This document shows, one piece after another, positions 16,640-25,228 of a DNA stretch of 64,000 nucleotides. A program made the position numbers and the translations under genes. Source of the DNA: Bradyrhizobium septentrionale (GTDB lineage Bacteria; Pseudomonadota; Alphaproteobacteria; Rhizobiales; Xanthobacteraceae); NCBI RefSeq assembly GCF_011516645.4, contig NZ_CP088285.1, positions 2,002,501 to 2,066,500 on the forward strand, in the 5' to 3' direction. The notes beneath the pieces were generated by a model. The model had not been told where the DNA came from, did no database searches, and was given only the letters and a program-made list of their open reading frames with translations. The first letter of the stretch is position 1. Every line of letters starts with the position of its first letter.

Positions 16640-17071
16640 CTGGCGTCTCCCCCGATCGAAATAACTATGACCCAAAGAGCCTTGGGCGTTTGATAAATGA
16701 GAGGCGGCCGGCTGGCCCCCCACGTCTCGGCACCCCACTGAACGATAAATTAACCAGTACGGATCGAGCGAAAATCATCAGGATAACCAGCCCGTCGGTC
16801 GGTCTCTCCCGGTCCGATAGGGCCGCTTGAGTCCGATCAGGCCGCAAAACATGACGCACTTATGTGTGTTTTGACGCTCTTATGAGGTGCATCACAAGAA
16901 CTTCGCCTGGAAATCGCTTCAGCCTGAGCGTTCCAACACAGAACATTACCTTATCAGTGGTAACGTGAACGGTTGAACGAGCTCTGGCGGACAGGCGAGA
17001 CCAATCCGCCAGCTACGCTATGCAGGGCCAGCAGCCAAATGCCCGCATCCTACCGCCGCTCAGGCAGCCAA
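16640..17071. other. Intergenic, no gene seen
   Basis: About 430 bases holding the promoter side of the papain-fold gene and the 3' flank of the next minus-strand gene. I see no coding frame, RNA gene or strong terminator. It is close to where the defence cargo gives way to the mobility arm. Confidence 0.4.
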
Positions 17072-17479
17072 CTACCGACGCTTTGTTTGCAGAACTCTCC
17101 GGTCTGGTACCGAGAGCAAGTCACCTTCGAAGATTCTGGACCAATACTTTGTCATGCGGTCAGTGCTGACAAATGATCTCACTGTCCCGATTGGCTCTTG
17201 CTCGACCACCAACCCTTGCAACTCAGCGTTCTCCAATATTGAATGCGTAATCGCTGTCTGCATCTTCCGTGGGACACGCTTCTGGCCGAATAGACAGTGC
17301 AGCATTCTGATCAAGAATTGGTATGACAGGTGGTCGAGGTCTATCTCGTCATTATGGGACCCAAGTTTCTTGGACTTGGTGTCCCGCGTTTCATGCCCGA
17401 CATTCTCAAACCACTCAGGGCTGATTCCAGTGTCCAACAATCTGACGAACTCATCCTCGGTAAAAATGGGCAACCTCAT
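17072..17479 (-). CDS. Hypothetical protein
   Basis: 135 residues from ATG 17479 with AAGGAG six bases upstream; the longer in-frame version lacks such a site. The text (MRLPIFTEDEFVRLLDTG, then LDHLSYQFLIRMLHCLFG) is helical and charged, with no membrane segment and no family I can name. Composition is more AT-rich than the core genome, as for the rest of the 17-23 kb arm. Confidence 0.55.
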   Translation of the reverse strand: MRLPIFTEDEFVRLLDTGISPEWFENVGHETRDTKSKKLGSHNDEIDLDHLSYQFLIRMLHCLFGQKRVPRKMQTAITHSILENAELQGLVVEQEPIGTVRSFVSTDRMTKYWSRIFEGDLLSVPDRRVLQTKRR

Positions 17480-17877
17480 TCTTCGCTCCTTGCGATGAAC
17501 CATCGGACAGAACGCCTGCCGACTAGCGACCATTTACAAGATGCGTTTTGGGGCGTTTCGCCGGGCCAGATTATTGACGAACAGATTTCCATCGCCAAGA
17601 GAGCGGCCCGCTTACGGCATGGTGCGGGACGTCGACTTAGATTCATGCTCGTAGTCGTCACCGCGCAAGAATTGCGCCACTTTTTGTCGCTTAGAAAGAT
17701 ACGTGTCTCTCAAAAACGGCCGACTAATTTCGCCTTCAACATCGCCTTCGAGCACCCGACCGTTTTCCAAGTTTCGCCTCGACGTTCGCCTGGGGCACAC
17801 CCTCGGCTTTGCCGCCCAAGACTTCCGGCCGATGCGCACGCTAATTTTTGCAGCAGTCGTGAACTCTGGAGCCGCCA
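17480..17877. other. Intergenic, no confident gene
   Basis: Four hundred bases between divergent genes. A minus-strand frame ending at 17612 has some protein-like text (GDVEGEISRPFLRDTYLSK) but starts at TTG in an arginine-rich, unconvincing stretch. It may be a remnant. Confidence 0.35.
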
Positions 17878-18432
17878 ATGAAGAAAAAGTACTCGCTCAT
17901 CCGGCAAATCAAACAAAGTGAAATCGACCAAATCCGGGCGCAGCTCGACCGAGTACGAAAGGTCGGCAAAAAGGCTGCTCGGAGCGAAAAGCGGTTCGCC
18001 GACTATCGGTATCTTCGAGCGGTGTATCGCGCTCTTCACAACCTGGGCGAAGACAACCTCTTGCCAATCCTGAGCCGGGTCGTTCGCCAGGAATACAACG
18101 TGCCGAAACGCGCCGGCACTCACGCGCTACGGACGATTATCGACGCCACCGCCACCACCGCTTCTGATCTTCGAACTCGCAGTCGATGGGCTCGCGCGCT
18201 GGAATGGGCATACGATCAAGAAGTTCGCCCGAGCGAACTCATTTGGTTCCTAAAGGCGAACAACGGGATTGCTGGCTGCGCGCGCCTAGCGAACATGGGG
18301 CTTCCGCTTTACCGACGTCCTCGGGATTACGCCTTCAGTGACGATCTGCCAGAGTCGAACGGCAATGATGCCTTCGGCCAACTGAGAAATCCCTATCGCT
18401 CTAAACTACCACGCCTAAGGTTACCGGCCTAG
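17878..18432 (+). CDS. Hypothetical basic protein of the mobile element
   Basis: 184 residues, strongly basic at the N-terminus (MKKKYSLIRQIKQSEIDQI) with a coiled-coil-like segment around 10-40, then helical text (YRYLRAVYRALHNLGEDNLL). No known domain is visible. It lies upstream of the replication and integration genes on the same strand. A DNA-binding or accessory mobility role is possible but unsupported. Confidence 0.6.
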   Translation: MKKKYSLIRQIKQSEIDQIRAQLDRVRKVGKKAARSEKRFADYRYLRAVYRALHNLGEDNLLPILSRVVRQEYNVPKRAGTHALRTIIDATATTASDLRTRSRWARALEWAYDQEVRPSELIWFLKANNGIAGCARLANMGLPLYRRPRDYAFSDDLPESNGNDAFGQLRNPYRSKLPRLRLPA

Positions 18433-18531
18433 ACCCGCTCAATTAGTGCCCCTTCATGGGGAACCGGTGGACCAGGGTGTTTATCCGTGGCTCAATGGAT
18501 ACGACTCGGACAGACCTGGAGGGGCAGAAGG

Positions 18532-19317
18532 ATGGTGTCGAAGATCGATGTAGGTGATTTGATTGCAGTCCTGATAGGAGTTCGTCGAGAGCGCTACGCT
18601 TACGAGAAACATATCGCATTGATGACGTTTGCCACGTGGCTTCAATATCCAAACGATCAAGAGGTGTTGCAGCACGCCCAAATCGTCGCAGCCGCGGCGT
18701 GCTTCCTTGATACACATGGTGAGCCTAATCGGCTGGCCACAGTTGAAAACCTTGCTATTGCCCTGCTGGCCTCTCCCCTGAATAGACCGCTACTTGATGT
18801 TACAGACTCCTCCACCACGCTGACGAGCGCTGTAACTGAGATCGTCTCTTTCTTCCTGTGCTGTCCAGCAACGGCTAAACCGAGCCTGAACAAAGCTCTA
18901 TTCTTCATTGAGGGAGGCGGTTTCGACCATCTCGACCTAAAGGATAATGAGCCGGACGCCCGGTCTCTTTCGACGCTCAAGATGGCTTGGAAAGAGCGAG
19001 CATGCACAGGCCCATTCCATTGGGCCCTGGCGATTGCGGGGTTGAGCGACCTGTATGAGATGCTACCAGACAACTGGGGCGCATTCAGGCGAGCAGAGAG
19101 AATTCTCAAGAAGCCTGAAAAGCTTGCCGAATATTTTGGAATAAGCAAGTTCGTGCAAGAGCGCTTGCTTTCAATTGTCGACGCCTCCAGCCGCAACCGC
19201 TTCAATGTGAAGTTTCCAAAGCGCATTCGTACCATCGAGTGCGAGTTTACGGAGTTCGACGAAAGCCAACTAACGATCCTGCGTAGATACCGCGCCCCTA
19301 AGTTTATGCCGGACTAG
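18532..19317 (+). CDS. Hypothetical protein
   Basis: 261 residues from ATG 18532, supported by GGAGGGG seven bases upstream; an in-frame GTG at 18487 is less likely. The protein is predicted mainly helical (IDVGDLIAVLIGVRRERYAYEK near the start, VTEIVSFFLCC mid-protein, ERILKKPEKLAEYFGISKF later). I recognise no domain and no catalytic motif. It is followed after about 100 bases by the Cys-rich protein gene on the same strand. Confidence 0.6.
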   Translation: MVSKIDVGDLIAVLIGVRRERYAYEKHIALMTFATWLQYPNDQEVLQHAQIVAAAACFLDTHGEPNRLATVENLAIALLASPLNRPLLDVTDSSTTLTSAVTEIVSFFLCCPATAKPSLNKALFFIEGGGFDHLDLKDNEPDARSLSTLKMAWKERACTGPFHWALAIAGLSDLYEMLPDNWGAFRRAERILKKPEKLAEYFGISKFVQERLLSIVDASSRNRFNVKFPKRIRTIECEFTEFDESQLTILRRYRAPKFMPD

Positions 19318-19415
19318 GTCAAACTGAACTTGACCTAGTTCTAGTTTGCCCCGGCAGATTACGCCAGCCCGTCAGCGTCGCTACGTTGCGCGTGTTCAAG
19401 AACAGGAACGCGCAC

Positions 19416-20243
19416 ATGAATACGCCAAGCCCCTGGCTTGCCAAAAATCTCGCTGACGAGCGCTGGTTCGGTGAAGGTCAGCCCAATTGGAAGCATCTGC
19501 CTTCTGTCGAGAAGGCGCAGATCGAACGGCTGAAGCGCGTTCGGCTGCTCAAGAAGCACCGCCATCCAGAGTTGATGACGGCTCTTGCAGCGTGCGCGCC
19601 GGGTAAACGTTGCCTGTCCGGATGCTGTCCTGAATGTGGCCGCGCCATGCAGCGTTTCGTGGCGACAAAGGCAAGCCAGCTCCTTACCCCTTACAATGAA
19701 TACGATGTAGCCTCCATCATAGGTCGCACTCAGCGGTTGCAAGGCAATCTGCGCACGCTACCGGCCGCCAAATTCCGCGATCATCTTCTCCGCACCCTGC
19801 GACGTGGACGGGCCGGGTTGGCACTCGGTGGTATCGATTTTAGCTTCAACGAGTTTCCAGCAACCGACCGACTAGCTCGCTGGGTCCCTCACTTTTGGCT
19901 TTTGATTCACAACGCCAATAGGCCGCGCTGGGAGCGCGTCGTTCGAGAGACATATCTTGCGAAAGCACTAATACGACCTAGACCCATAAGAATCGATCCA
20001 TGGGACGGCAACATCGAGGCGCTCGGCTATGCGCTAAAGACGAAGTTTGATCGGCGCATCTCCAAGGTCACATATCGCTTCGCGCGCGGCAAGGTACGCG
20101 AATGCAAAAATACTACTTCCGACAGATTGCGAGCCAACGAACGTGTCGAGCTATTCCTATACTTACATGAAATCGGGCTCGAAGGTCGTCTTGTTCTATT
20201 CGAAGTGACCAAAGCGAGAGGAGGCTTCGATGTCGCCTCCTAA
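19416..20243 (+). CDS. Hypothetical zinc-ribbon-like protein, possible replication or mobilisation role
   Basis: 275 residues from ATG 19416 with AGGAA seven bases upstream. A Cys cluster at about 64-76 (CLSGCCPECGRA) resembles a zinc ribbon. A later stretch WVPHFWLLIHN and the basic C-terminal half (LKTKFDRRISKVTYRFARGK) are vaguely like plasmid or phage replication proteins, but the histidine spacing is not that of HUH nucleases. It lies just upstream of the DUF927-type ATPase, excisionase and integrase genes, all on the plus strand, which is why a role in replication or transfer is considered. Confidence 0.5.
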   Translation: MNTPSPWLAKNLADERWFGEGQPNWKHLPSVEKAQIERLKRVRLLKKHRHPELMTALAACAPGKRCLSGCCPECGRAMQRFVATKASQLLTPYNEYDVASIIGRTQRLQGNLRTLPAAKFRDHLLRTLRRGRAGLALGGIDFSFNEFPATDRLARWVPHFWLLIHNANRPRWERVVRETYLAKALIRPRPIRIDPWDGNIEALGYALKTKFDRRISKVTYRFARGKVRECKNTTSDRLRANERVELFLYLHEIGLEGRLVLFEVTKARGGFDVAS

Positions 20244-20388
20244 CTAGTGGAGCCACCGCAAACTGAGCCGAAAACTGACTGAACTGCACAACGATTAGCT
20301 CAACATCGCACAACGATATCGCCGTAAACCACGTGTGCACGCTGTGCACGCGCCGCTGATGCACGGTTTGCACACCAGGAAAATCGTC

Positions 20389-22029
20389 ATGACTAAGACC
20401 GTAACTCCACATCTAAGAAAGCTATCAACCATCGAAGACGAGGCAACAGGCGACTTTTACGTCAGGTTTAGTATACGCACTGAAGACGGATGCAAGCGTG
20501 AAATTGAGCTGCCCCGAGCTGACCTGACCGAGCCGACGACATTGGCCAAGAAGCTCTTTGGGCTAGGTGCTGTGCTGCCTCCAAAAGGTCAACGGGCCGC
20601 ATATCTCTCGAAGCTTGCCGATGCGCCCTGCTCACGAAATCTGAAGCGCGTCGGGAGATCAGGGTGGCAAGATAATTTTCTTACCTTTGTCTGGCAGACG
20701 AAGGTCTTGGGTATCGACGAAGGCAGATTGATCGGTCCTCGCGTTTCGACAGACGAAAGCGAACGGGGACGGGTTCGTATCTCAGGAACTTACGAATCTT
20801 GGAAAGACAGCGTTGGCGTGCTGTCCAAGTTCTCTTCCTATGCCATGCTTGCTGTCGCTTCAGCCTTCGCCGCTCCGTTGTTGCTAGTATCAGCCGAAGA
20901 TAGTTTCGCGATTTGCCTGGCCGCACGAACACGATCAGGAAAAACGGCCATTGCTCAAATGGGAGCTTCAGTCGTCGGCTTAGGGCAGAAGAGCAATTTG
21001 ATGACATGGCATAATACGGAAGCAGGACTTGAGGAACAGCTTCCAAGATTCAACGACTGCTTATCCGTTATTGATGACTTCGAAACCATGAAGGGCTCGG
21101 ATGTTCATAAGTATGAGCGGATTCGAAACGTTTCGTATGGCGTGGGTGCCGGGGCGGAGAAACAGCGCCATTCCTCTTTCGCTACGAGAACCAGGCTATG
21201 GCGCACCATCGTGATTACTTCGATGGAGAAGCCCATCTATGTTCTAGCCGCAAAAACCAAACAGACCCGACAACCAGGGGAGACGGTTCGGCTCATCGAC
21301 ATTCCCGTTCTCTCAAAGGATCGTGATCATATCTTCGATCTGGCAGAAGACGGCGGAAGCCAGATTTCCAGAGAATGGAAAACCAAGGCATTCAATTCCA
21401 TCATCAATGCGTGTCGTGACAATCATGGTGCAACCTTCCAGCGGTATGTCACCACGCTTTGCAAAGATGCAACGCTCACGAAGCAGCAAACAGATAAGTA
21501 TCGGGGTCGATTCGTCCTCAAAGTATCGCTCTCTGAGGATGGGGATATGGCGAACGATTTGGCTCGAAAATTCGGTCTTATTTATGCTGGTGGAGCGATT
21601 GCCATCCAGCAAAAGCTCGTGCCCTGGACCCGGTCCGAGCTTTTTCGTGCAGTTGCCAAATGCTACCGCGCCGCGCGTGACCTTCTTCCTGATGAGGGTG
21701 TCGAGACTCGGAAGGGGCTTCAGCTCCTGCAGGCAGAACTCGAAAAGCTTAAGTCGAAAAAGGCAATCTCGTCGTTCGATACCGAAATCGGCTACAGAAT
21801 TAAGAAAAATGGAACTATTCGATACGTTATGAAGACCAAAGATTTCAACTCGATCTTTGACTCACCACACCAACGCGCGCTGGTGGAAGCAACGCTGGCG
21901 AACTCTAAACGGTTGACGATGACCAACCCAAAGAACGCTCACGGTAGGAGAGCTGCAAAGCGTCAGCCGCTATGGCCAGACGGCAAACGTCGCAGGTCAA
22001 TTGCGATTCTGTCTGCGGACAAAGTGTAA
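20389..22029 (+). CDS. DUF927-type ATPase / helicase-like protein
   Basis: 546 residues from ATG 20389 (AGGAAAAT upstream). The middle matches DUF927 proteins of integrative elements: SGWQDNFLTFVW around 105-116, FSSYAMLAVASAFAAPLL, a Walker A-like TRSGKTAIAQ near 183-192, a WHNTEAGLEEQL motif, and a Walker B-like CLSVIDDFE near 223-231. The C-terminal part is charged and helical. Related proteins are thought to act with primase-like functions in replication of phages and integrative elements. Here the gene is the largest in the mobility arm and is followed after 15 bases by the excisionase gene. Confidence 0.75.
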   Translation: MTKTVTPHLRKLSTIEDEATGDFYVRFSIRTEDGCKREIELPRADLTEPTTLAKKLFGLGAVLPPKGQRAAYLSKLADAPCSRNLKRVGRSGWQDNFLTFVWQTKVLGIDEGRLIGPRVSTDESERGRVRISGTYESWKDSVGVLSKFSSYAMLAVASAFAAPLLLVSAEDSFAICLAARTRSGKTAIAQMGASVVGLGQKSNLMTWHNTEAGLEEQLPRFNDCLSVIDDFETMKGSDVHKYERIRNVSYGVGAGAEKQRHSSFATRTRLWRTIVITSMEKPIYVLAAKTKQTRQPGETVRLIDIPVLSKDRDHIFDLAEDGGSQISREWKTKAFNSIINACRDNHGATFQRYVTTLCKDATLTKQQTDKYRGRFVLKVSLSEDGDMANDLARKFGLIYAGGAIAIQQKLVPWTRSELFRAVAKCYRAARDLLPDEGVETRKGLQLLQAELEKLKSKKAISSFDTEIGYRIKKNGTIRYVMKTKDFNSIFDSPHQRALVEATLANSKRLTMTNPKNAHGRRAAKRQPLWPDGKRRRSIAILSADKV

Positions 22030-22044
22030 GGGACTTCTTCTTCG

Positions 22045-22308
22045 ATGAAGAAGACGTTGTCTGAGCGGGACAACGGAAAGACCAATGTCCCGCTCAGCAT
22101 CCCAAGACTTCTGAAAAAGCAACAAGCAGCTGCTTACTGTGGAGTTAGTATCGCAACATTTGCAGCGGTTTGTCCCGTCACCCCGATTGCCCTAGGCGAG
22201 GGCAAACGACTTGAGAGGTATGACATTCGCGACTTAGATGATTGGATCGAAACTTTGAGGGGAAATAATTCCCATGGACGAAAAGATTGGCTCTCTTTGT
22301 TGAGGTAG
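22045..22308 (+). CDS. AlpA/excisionase-like helix-turn-helix protein
   Basis: 87 residues. Residues 21-75 follow the MerR-like excisionase pattern: PRLLKKQQAAAYCGVSIATF, then ERYDIRDLDDWIETL. Such proteins act as recombination directionality factors or as activators of integrase genes. It lies four bases before the integrase start and 15 bases after the DUF927 gene, so it is co-expressed with them. Confidence 0.8.
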   Translation: MKKTLSERDNGKTNVPLSIPRLLKKQQAAAYCGVSIATFAAVCPVTPIALGEGKRLERYDIRDLDDWIETLRGNNSHGRKDWLSLLR

Positions 22309-22312
22309 TGCG

Positions 22313-23350
22313 ATGGCAATAATCCGCGTGAAGGGGCTTAAGCGGTATCGGGTAAAAGGCCGGTGGTATGCATACCATCGCAAATCTGGCGTGCGACTAA
22401 AATCTGAATTTGGCACTGCGGAATTCATCGCCGAGTTGGAAACGCTGGAACGCAAGCTCAGGAAGGCCGAAGCTCTACCGGGTACGATGGGAAAGCTATT
22501 TGCATCTTACAGGGCGTCACCGGCTTTCACCGATTTGGCAATTACCTCTCGGAACGGCTATTCGCGAATGATGAATTTGCTCAACCCGCTAGACGAGATG
22601 CCACTCGTTGAATTGACACCGCAGTTCATTGCCGGGCTGAGAGATAAAATGGCCGAGCGACATGGCCGCAGGCAGGCGAATTATGTGATGGCAGTCATTT
22701 CAGTCGCCTGTGAACACGGCAAAGAACACGGGATCATTCGCGAAAACCCGGTCAAGGGCGTGAAGAGAGTCAGGCGCTCAAGGATTGCACCGGCTGCCAA
22801 TAGACCTTGGACAATCGAAGAATGCAGAACCGTGCTCACGGAACTGCCACACCAATTGAAATTACCGGTGGCGCTGGCGATGTTCACTGGCCTTCGCAAA
22901 GGCGACGTACTGGCGCTTAGGAAGAGTGCCATCCGAAGTGGGCGAATTTGGCGGCGAACGAACAAGACCGGTCTAGAGCTTTCGATTCCAATCCATCCAG
23001 ACTTGGCTCAAATCCTGGCTGGATCTCCGCACCACAATGCGATCACCGTCGCTGCAACGACGAACGCCACGCCATGGACCGAGAGCGGTTTCAATTCGAG
23101 TTTCATCAAGGCGATGGCCACTCTCAAACGATCAGGCAGAATTGGCGACGGCCTCACGTTTCATGGCCTTCGTCACACGGTCGGCACGCTTCTCATTGAA
23201 GCAGGCTACGATATCGACACAGTGCGCCGCTGGCTTGGCCAGAAGACACTCGCGATGGCGATCCACTACTCAGAGTCAGCAGATACTTCGCAACGAATGC
23301 GGGAGGTGATCACAAAACTCGATCCGCTAGGGAGCAAATCGCGAACATAA
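22313..23350 (+). CDS. Tyrosine recombinase / integrase
   Basis: 345 residues. The N-terminal half holds a core-binding domain (about 55-150). The catalytic domain has Arg in FTGLRKGDVLAL (R195), Lys in NKTG (K218), HGLRHTVG (H284, R287) and the nucleophile in AIHYSE (Y319). The usual LGH motif reads LGQ here. It transcribes toward the tRNA-Phe gene, whose 3' end begins 66 bases beyond the stop; this is the classic position of an integrase that uses the 3' end of a tRNA gene as attachment site. It defines the right end of the accessory element. Confidence 0.93.
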   Translation: MAIIRVKGLKRYRVKGRWYAYHRKSGVRLKSEFGTAEFIAELETLERKLRKAEALPGTMGKLFASYRASPAFTDLAITSRNGYSRMMNLLNPLDEMPLVELTPQFIAGLRDKMAERHGRRQANYVMAVISVACEHGKEHGIIRENPVKGVKRVRRSRIAPAANRPWTIEECRTVLTELPHQLKLPVALAMFTGLRKGDVLALRKSAIRSGRIWRRTNKTGLELSIPIHPDLAQILAGSPHHNAITVAATTNATPWTESGFNSSFIKAMATLKRSGRIGDGLTFHGLRHTVGTLLIEAGYDIDTVRRWLGQKTLAMAIHYSESADTSQRMREVITKLDPLGSKSRT

Positions 23351-23415
23351 CTGTCTAACTTGTCAGCGGAAGCGTCTAACTCAACAATTGTGCTGGGCGT
23401 AAGTCATTGAAATCG

Positions 23416-23491
23416 TGGTGCCCAGGGGCGGGATCGAACCACCGACACTGCGATTTTCAGTCGCATGCTCTACCAACTGAGCTACCTGGGC
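23416..23491 (-). tRNA. tRNA-Phe (GAA)
   Basis: Read on the minus strand, the 76 bases begin GCCCAGGTAGCTC and end with an encoded CCA. The acceptor stem GCCCAGG/CCTGGGC is perfect, the anticodon loop reads CTGAAAA (anticodon GAA), and the T loop is GTTCGATC. The gene is intact although its 3' end serves as the attachment site of the element to its left on the map. Confidence 0.97.
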
Positions 23492-23630
23492 ATACTCGCG
23501 GGGCCGAAAGGCCGCAGCGAGCGGGCGGTTTATAGAGAGGTCGGAGCGCCGTGTCCACCCGCCTTCGCCAAAGGCTTCGGCGTGGCAGGCCCGCCCGGCG
23601 TTGTTTCCCCAACTTGTTGGGAAATCTTGG

Positions 23631-23813
23631 CTATTCCGGGTCCTCCACGTCGTCCTCGCGGCCGGGGACGACATAGCGGCCGGTCAGCCAGCGGTTGAGG
23701 TCGACGTCGCGGCAGCGGGGGGAACAGAACGGGAGAAAAGCCTGCTGGGCGGGCTTGCTGCAGATCGGGCAGGCCCGGGTGGTGGCCGGGGGTGTTCGGG
23801 CTTGGTCGGTCAT
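23631..23813 (-). CDS. yacG: DNA gyrase inhibitor YacG
   Basis: 60 residues from ATG 23813 to a TAG at 23631. It has the YacG zinc-binding pattern CPIC at about 17-20 and CSPRC at about 32-36, followed by DLNRWLTGRYVVPG, the family core. YacG binds gyrase and limits its activity in E. coli. Its usual neighbour maf lies upstream on the same strand, but here about 1.4 kb away because an insertion sequence separates them; YacG may thus have lost co-transcription with maf. A much longer frame upstream of this start is an artefact antisense to the transposase. Confidence 0.9.
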   Translation of the reverse strand: MTDQARTPPATTRACPICSKPAQQAFLPFCSPRCRDVDLNRWLTGRYVVPGREDDVEDPE

Positions 23814-23890
23814 GGCTGGGCGGAGTTTACACCAGTTGGCGATTGAGGAGGCGGCCGCATGTTCCGCTGTGCCCCCTCTCCCGCTTGCGG

Positions 23891-25076
23891 GCAGGGGAAT
23901 CGCATATGGATTTTTCTTGTGTTGAGGCTGAATAGGGATTCTTGAGGGAGGCAGTTTTTCGAAGGAGAAACGGCCATCTGCCTGGAAACCTGTTTTGGAT
24001 CGGTTCCCGACCCCCGAGCCGGAAACGCGACGCATCGGTTGGGCGACCTGATCGTGATGATGGTCGCCGCGAGCCTGTGCGGGGCCGCGACAGCAACCGA
24101 ATTTGCGTTGTTCGCGGAGACCCGCAGGGCTGTGCTGTCTCGCCTGATCGATTACGACGTGGCCCCCAGCCACGATACTTTCTCGCGGCTTTTGCGGCTG
24201 CTGGATCCGCGGGCGTTCGAGCAGGCTTTTGCGTCGTTTGCCGCGGGTTTTGCCCGGGCGCTCGGCGAATCCAGCGGCACGACTGTGGCCACGCCAGACG
24301 AGGTGGTCGCGCTCGACGGCAAGGCCTTGCGGCGCGCCTATGAACAAGGCCAGCAGGCCTATCCGCCGCTGACGGTCTCGGCCTTCGCCACGCAAACCCG
24401 GCTTTGCCTTGCGGCCGCGTCGCCGACGGCGGCCGAGAACGAGATTGAGGCCGCCCTGAAGGTGATCGCGCTGATTGATCTGACTGACAAGATCGTCACG
24501 GCCGACGCGCTGCATTGCCATCGCCGGATGGCCGAGGCGGTCGTCGAACAGAATGCGGACTATGTGCTGGCGCTGAAAGGCAACCGTGGTCACTGGCACA
24601 AGGAAGCCGAGAGCCTGCTGGCACGAGCGCCCTCGCCACCGGTTGTCGAGCAGACGGAACGCGGTCATGGCCGCGACGAATGGCGGAAAGCTGAGGTGGT
24701 GCCGGTCGAGACCGCGCTGATGCCCGGCCATGCCGCCATCATCCGGATCACTTCCCGGCGTGATCGGTCCGAGCCGCTGACGCGCTTGTTCATGACCTCG
24801 CGCGTGTTCTCGCCGCAGCAGGCCCTCGACATCACGCGAGCCCATTGGCAGGTCGAGAACGGCCTGCACTGGATGCTTGATGTTCATCTCGCCGAGGATA
24901 TGAACCGAGCTCGCAAGGACCACGCACCTGCCAACATCGCCATCCTCAAGCGAATCGCAAAAAATATCCTGCAGATGACCGACCCGCCGAAGGTCCCTAT
25001 CAGCCACCGCATCAAAAAATGCGCATGGAACGACGACTACCTCCTCAAAGCCCTGGCCCATATGCGATAGCCCTGC
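23891..25076 (+). mobile_element. ISAs1-family insertion sequence with 8-bp target duplication
   Basis: Terminal inverted repeats of 19 bp: GCAGGGGAATCGCATATGG at 23891-23909 and its complement at 25058-25076, matching at 17 of 19 positions. Immediately outside are identical 8-base copies GCTTGCGG at 23883-23890 and 25077-25084, the target-site duplication. The 1,186-bp length and 8-bp duplication fit the ISAs1 family. The insertion point is inside a palindromic intergenic repeat between maf and yacG. The perfect duplication suggests a recent insertion. Confidence 0.9.
24039..25070 (+). CDS. ISAs1-family transposase (N-terminus without a standard start)
   Basis: 343 residues if started at TTG 24039. 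The family features are LGDLIVMMVAASLCGA at the start, VVALDGKALRRA around 88-99, the DDE-type core (ADALHCHRRMAEAV, LALKGNRGHW), and HWQVENGLHWMLDVHLAEDMNR at about 268-289. In-frame sequence upstream of 24039 still reads like the family (LETCFGSVPDPRAGN) back to about 23976, but no ATG, GTG or TTG lies between the in-frame stop at 23943 and 24039. AAGGAG is at 23962-23967, with ACG at 23970 and ATC at 23976. The element may use a rare start codon, start late at 24039, or have lost its start. Confidence 0.85.
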   Translation: MGDLIVMMVAASLCGAATATEFALFAETRRAVLSRLIDYDVAPSHDTFSRLLRLLDPRAFEQAFASFAAGFARALGESSGTTVATPDEVVALDGKALRRAYEQGQQAYPPLTVSAFATQTRLCLAAASPTAAENEIEAALKVIALIDLTDKIVTADALHCHRRMAEAVVEQNADYVLALKGNRGHWHKEAESLLARAPSPPVVEQTERGHGRDEWRKAEVVPVETALMPGHAAIIRITSRRDRSEPLTRLFMTSRVFSPQQALDITRAHWQVENGLHWMLDVHLAEDMNRARKDHAPANIAILKRIAKNILQMTDPPKVPISHRIKKCAWNDDYLLKALAHMR

Positions 25077-25228
25077 GCTTGCGGGGGAGGGCTGGGGTGG
25101 GGGTATCACCGCTGGTCATGTCGTGGAGAGAGCCCCCACCCGTATCGCATCTTCGATGCGATACGACCTCCTCCGCAAGCGGGAGAGGTGGAAGAGCGGA
25201 TGCGGTTCGAGGTCGTTTCTATCCGTAC

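Larger units (their letters stand above)
1..23418. mobile_element. Integrative element in tRNA-Phe (right part; left end outside window)
   Basis: The right boundary is set by the integrase and the 3' end of tRNA-Phe at 23416-23418. No second copy of the tRNA 3' end was noticed elsewhere in the window, so the left attachment site should lie upstream of base 1. Contents run from defence-type genes (1-16.6 kb) to mobility genes (17-23.4 kb). I see no conjugation genes within the part shown, so it may be an integrative mobilisable element or a genomic island. Confidence 0.75.
23875..25188. repeat. Palindromic intergenic repeat pair, interrupted by the IS
   Basis: CCTCTCCCGCTTGCGG at 23875-23890 is an exact inverted copy of 25173-25188. 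Joining the IS flanks gives a REP-like sequence with GC-rich arms. Between the IS and the second arm lies a perfect hairpin (25141-25165; 10-bp stem CGTATCGCAT, loop CTTCG). The same CCCTC...GCGGGGG theme recurs at 31552-31590 and 59283-59465. Confidence 0.7.

Noticed and set aside
19416..20243. HUH-type replication initiator
   Set aside because: The two histidines in PHFWLLIH are five residues apart, not the His-x-His arrangement, so the family cannot be claimed.
23631..25109. 492-codon minus-strand frame that includes yacG
   Set aside because: Only the last 60 codons are YacG; the rest is antisense to the IS transposase and lacks family sequence.
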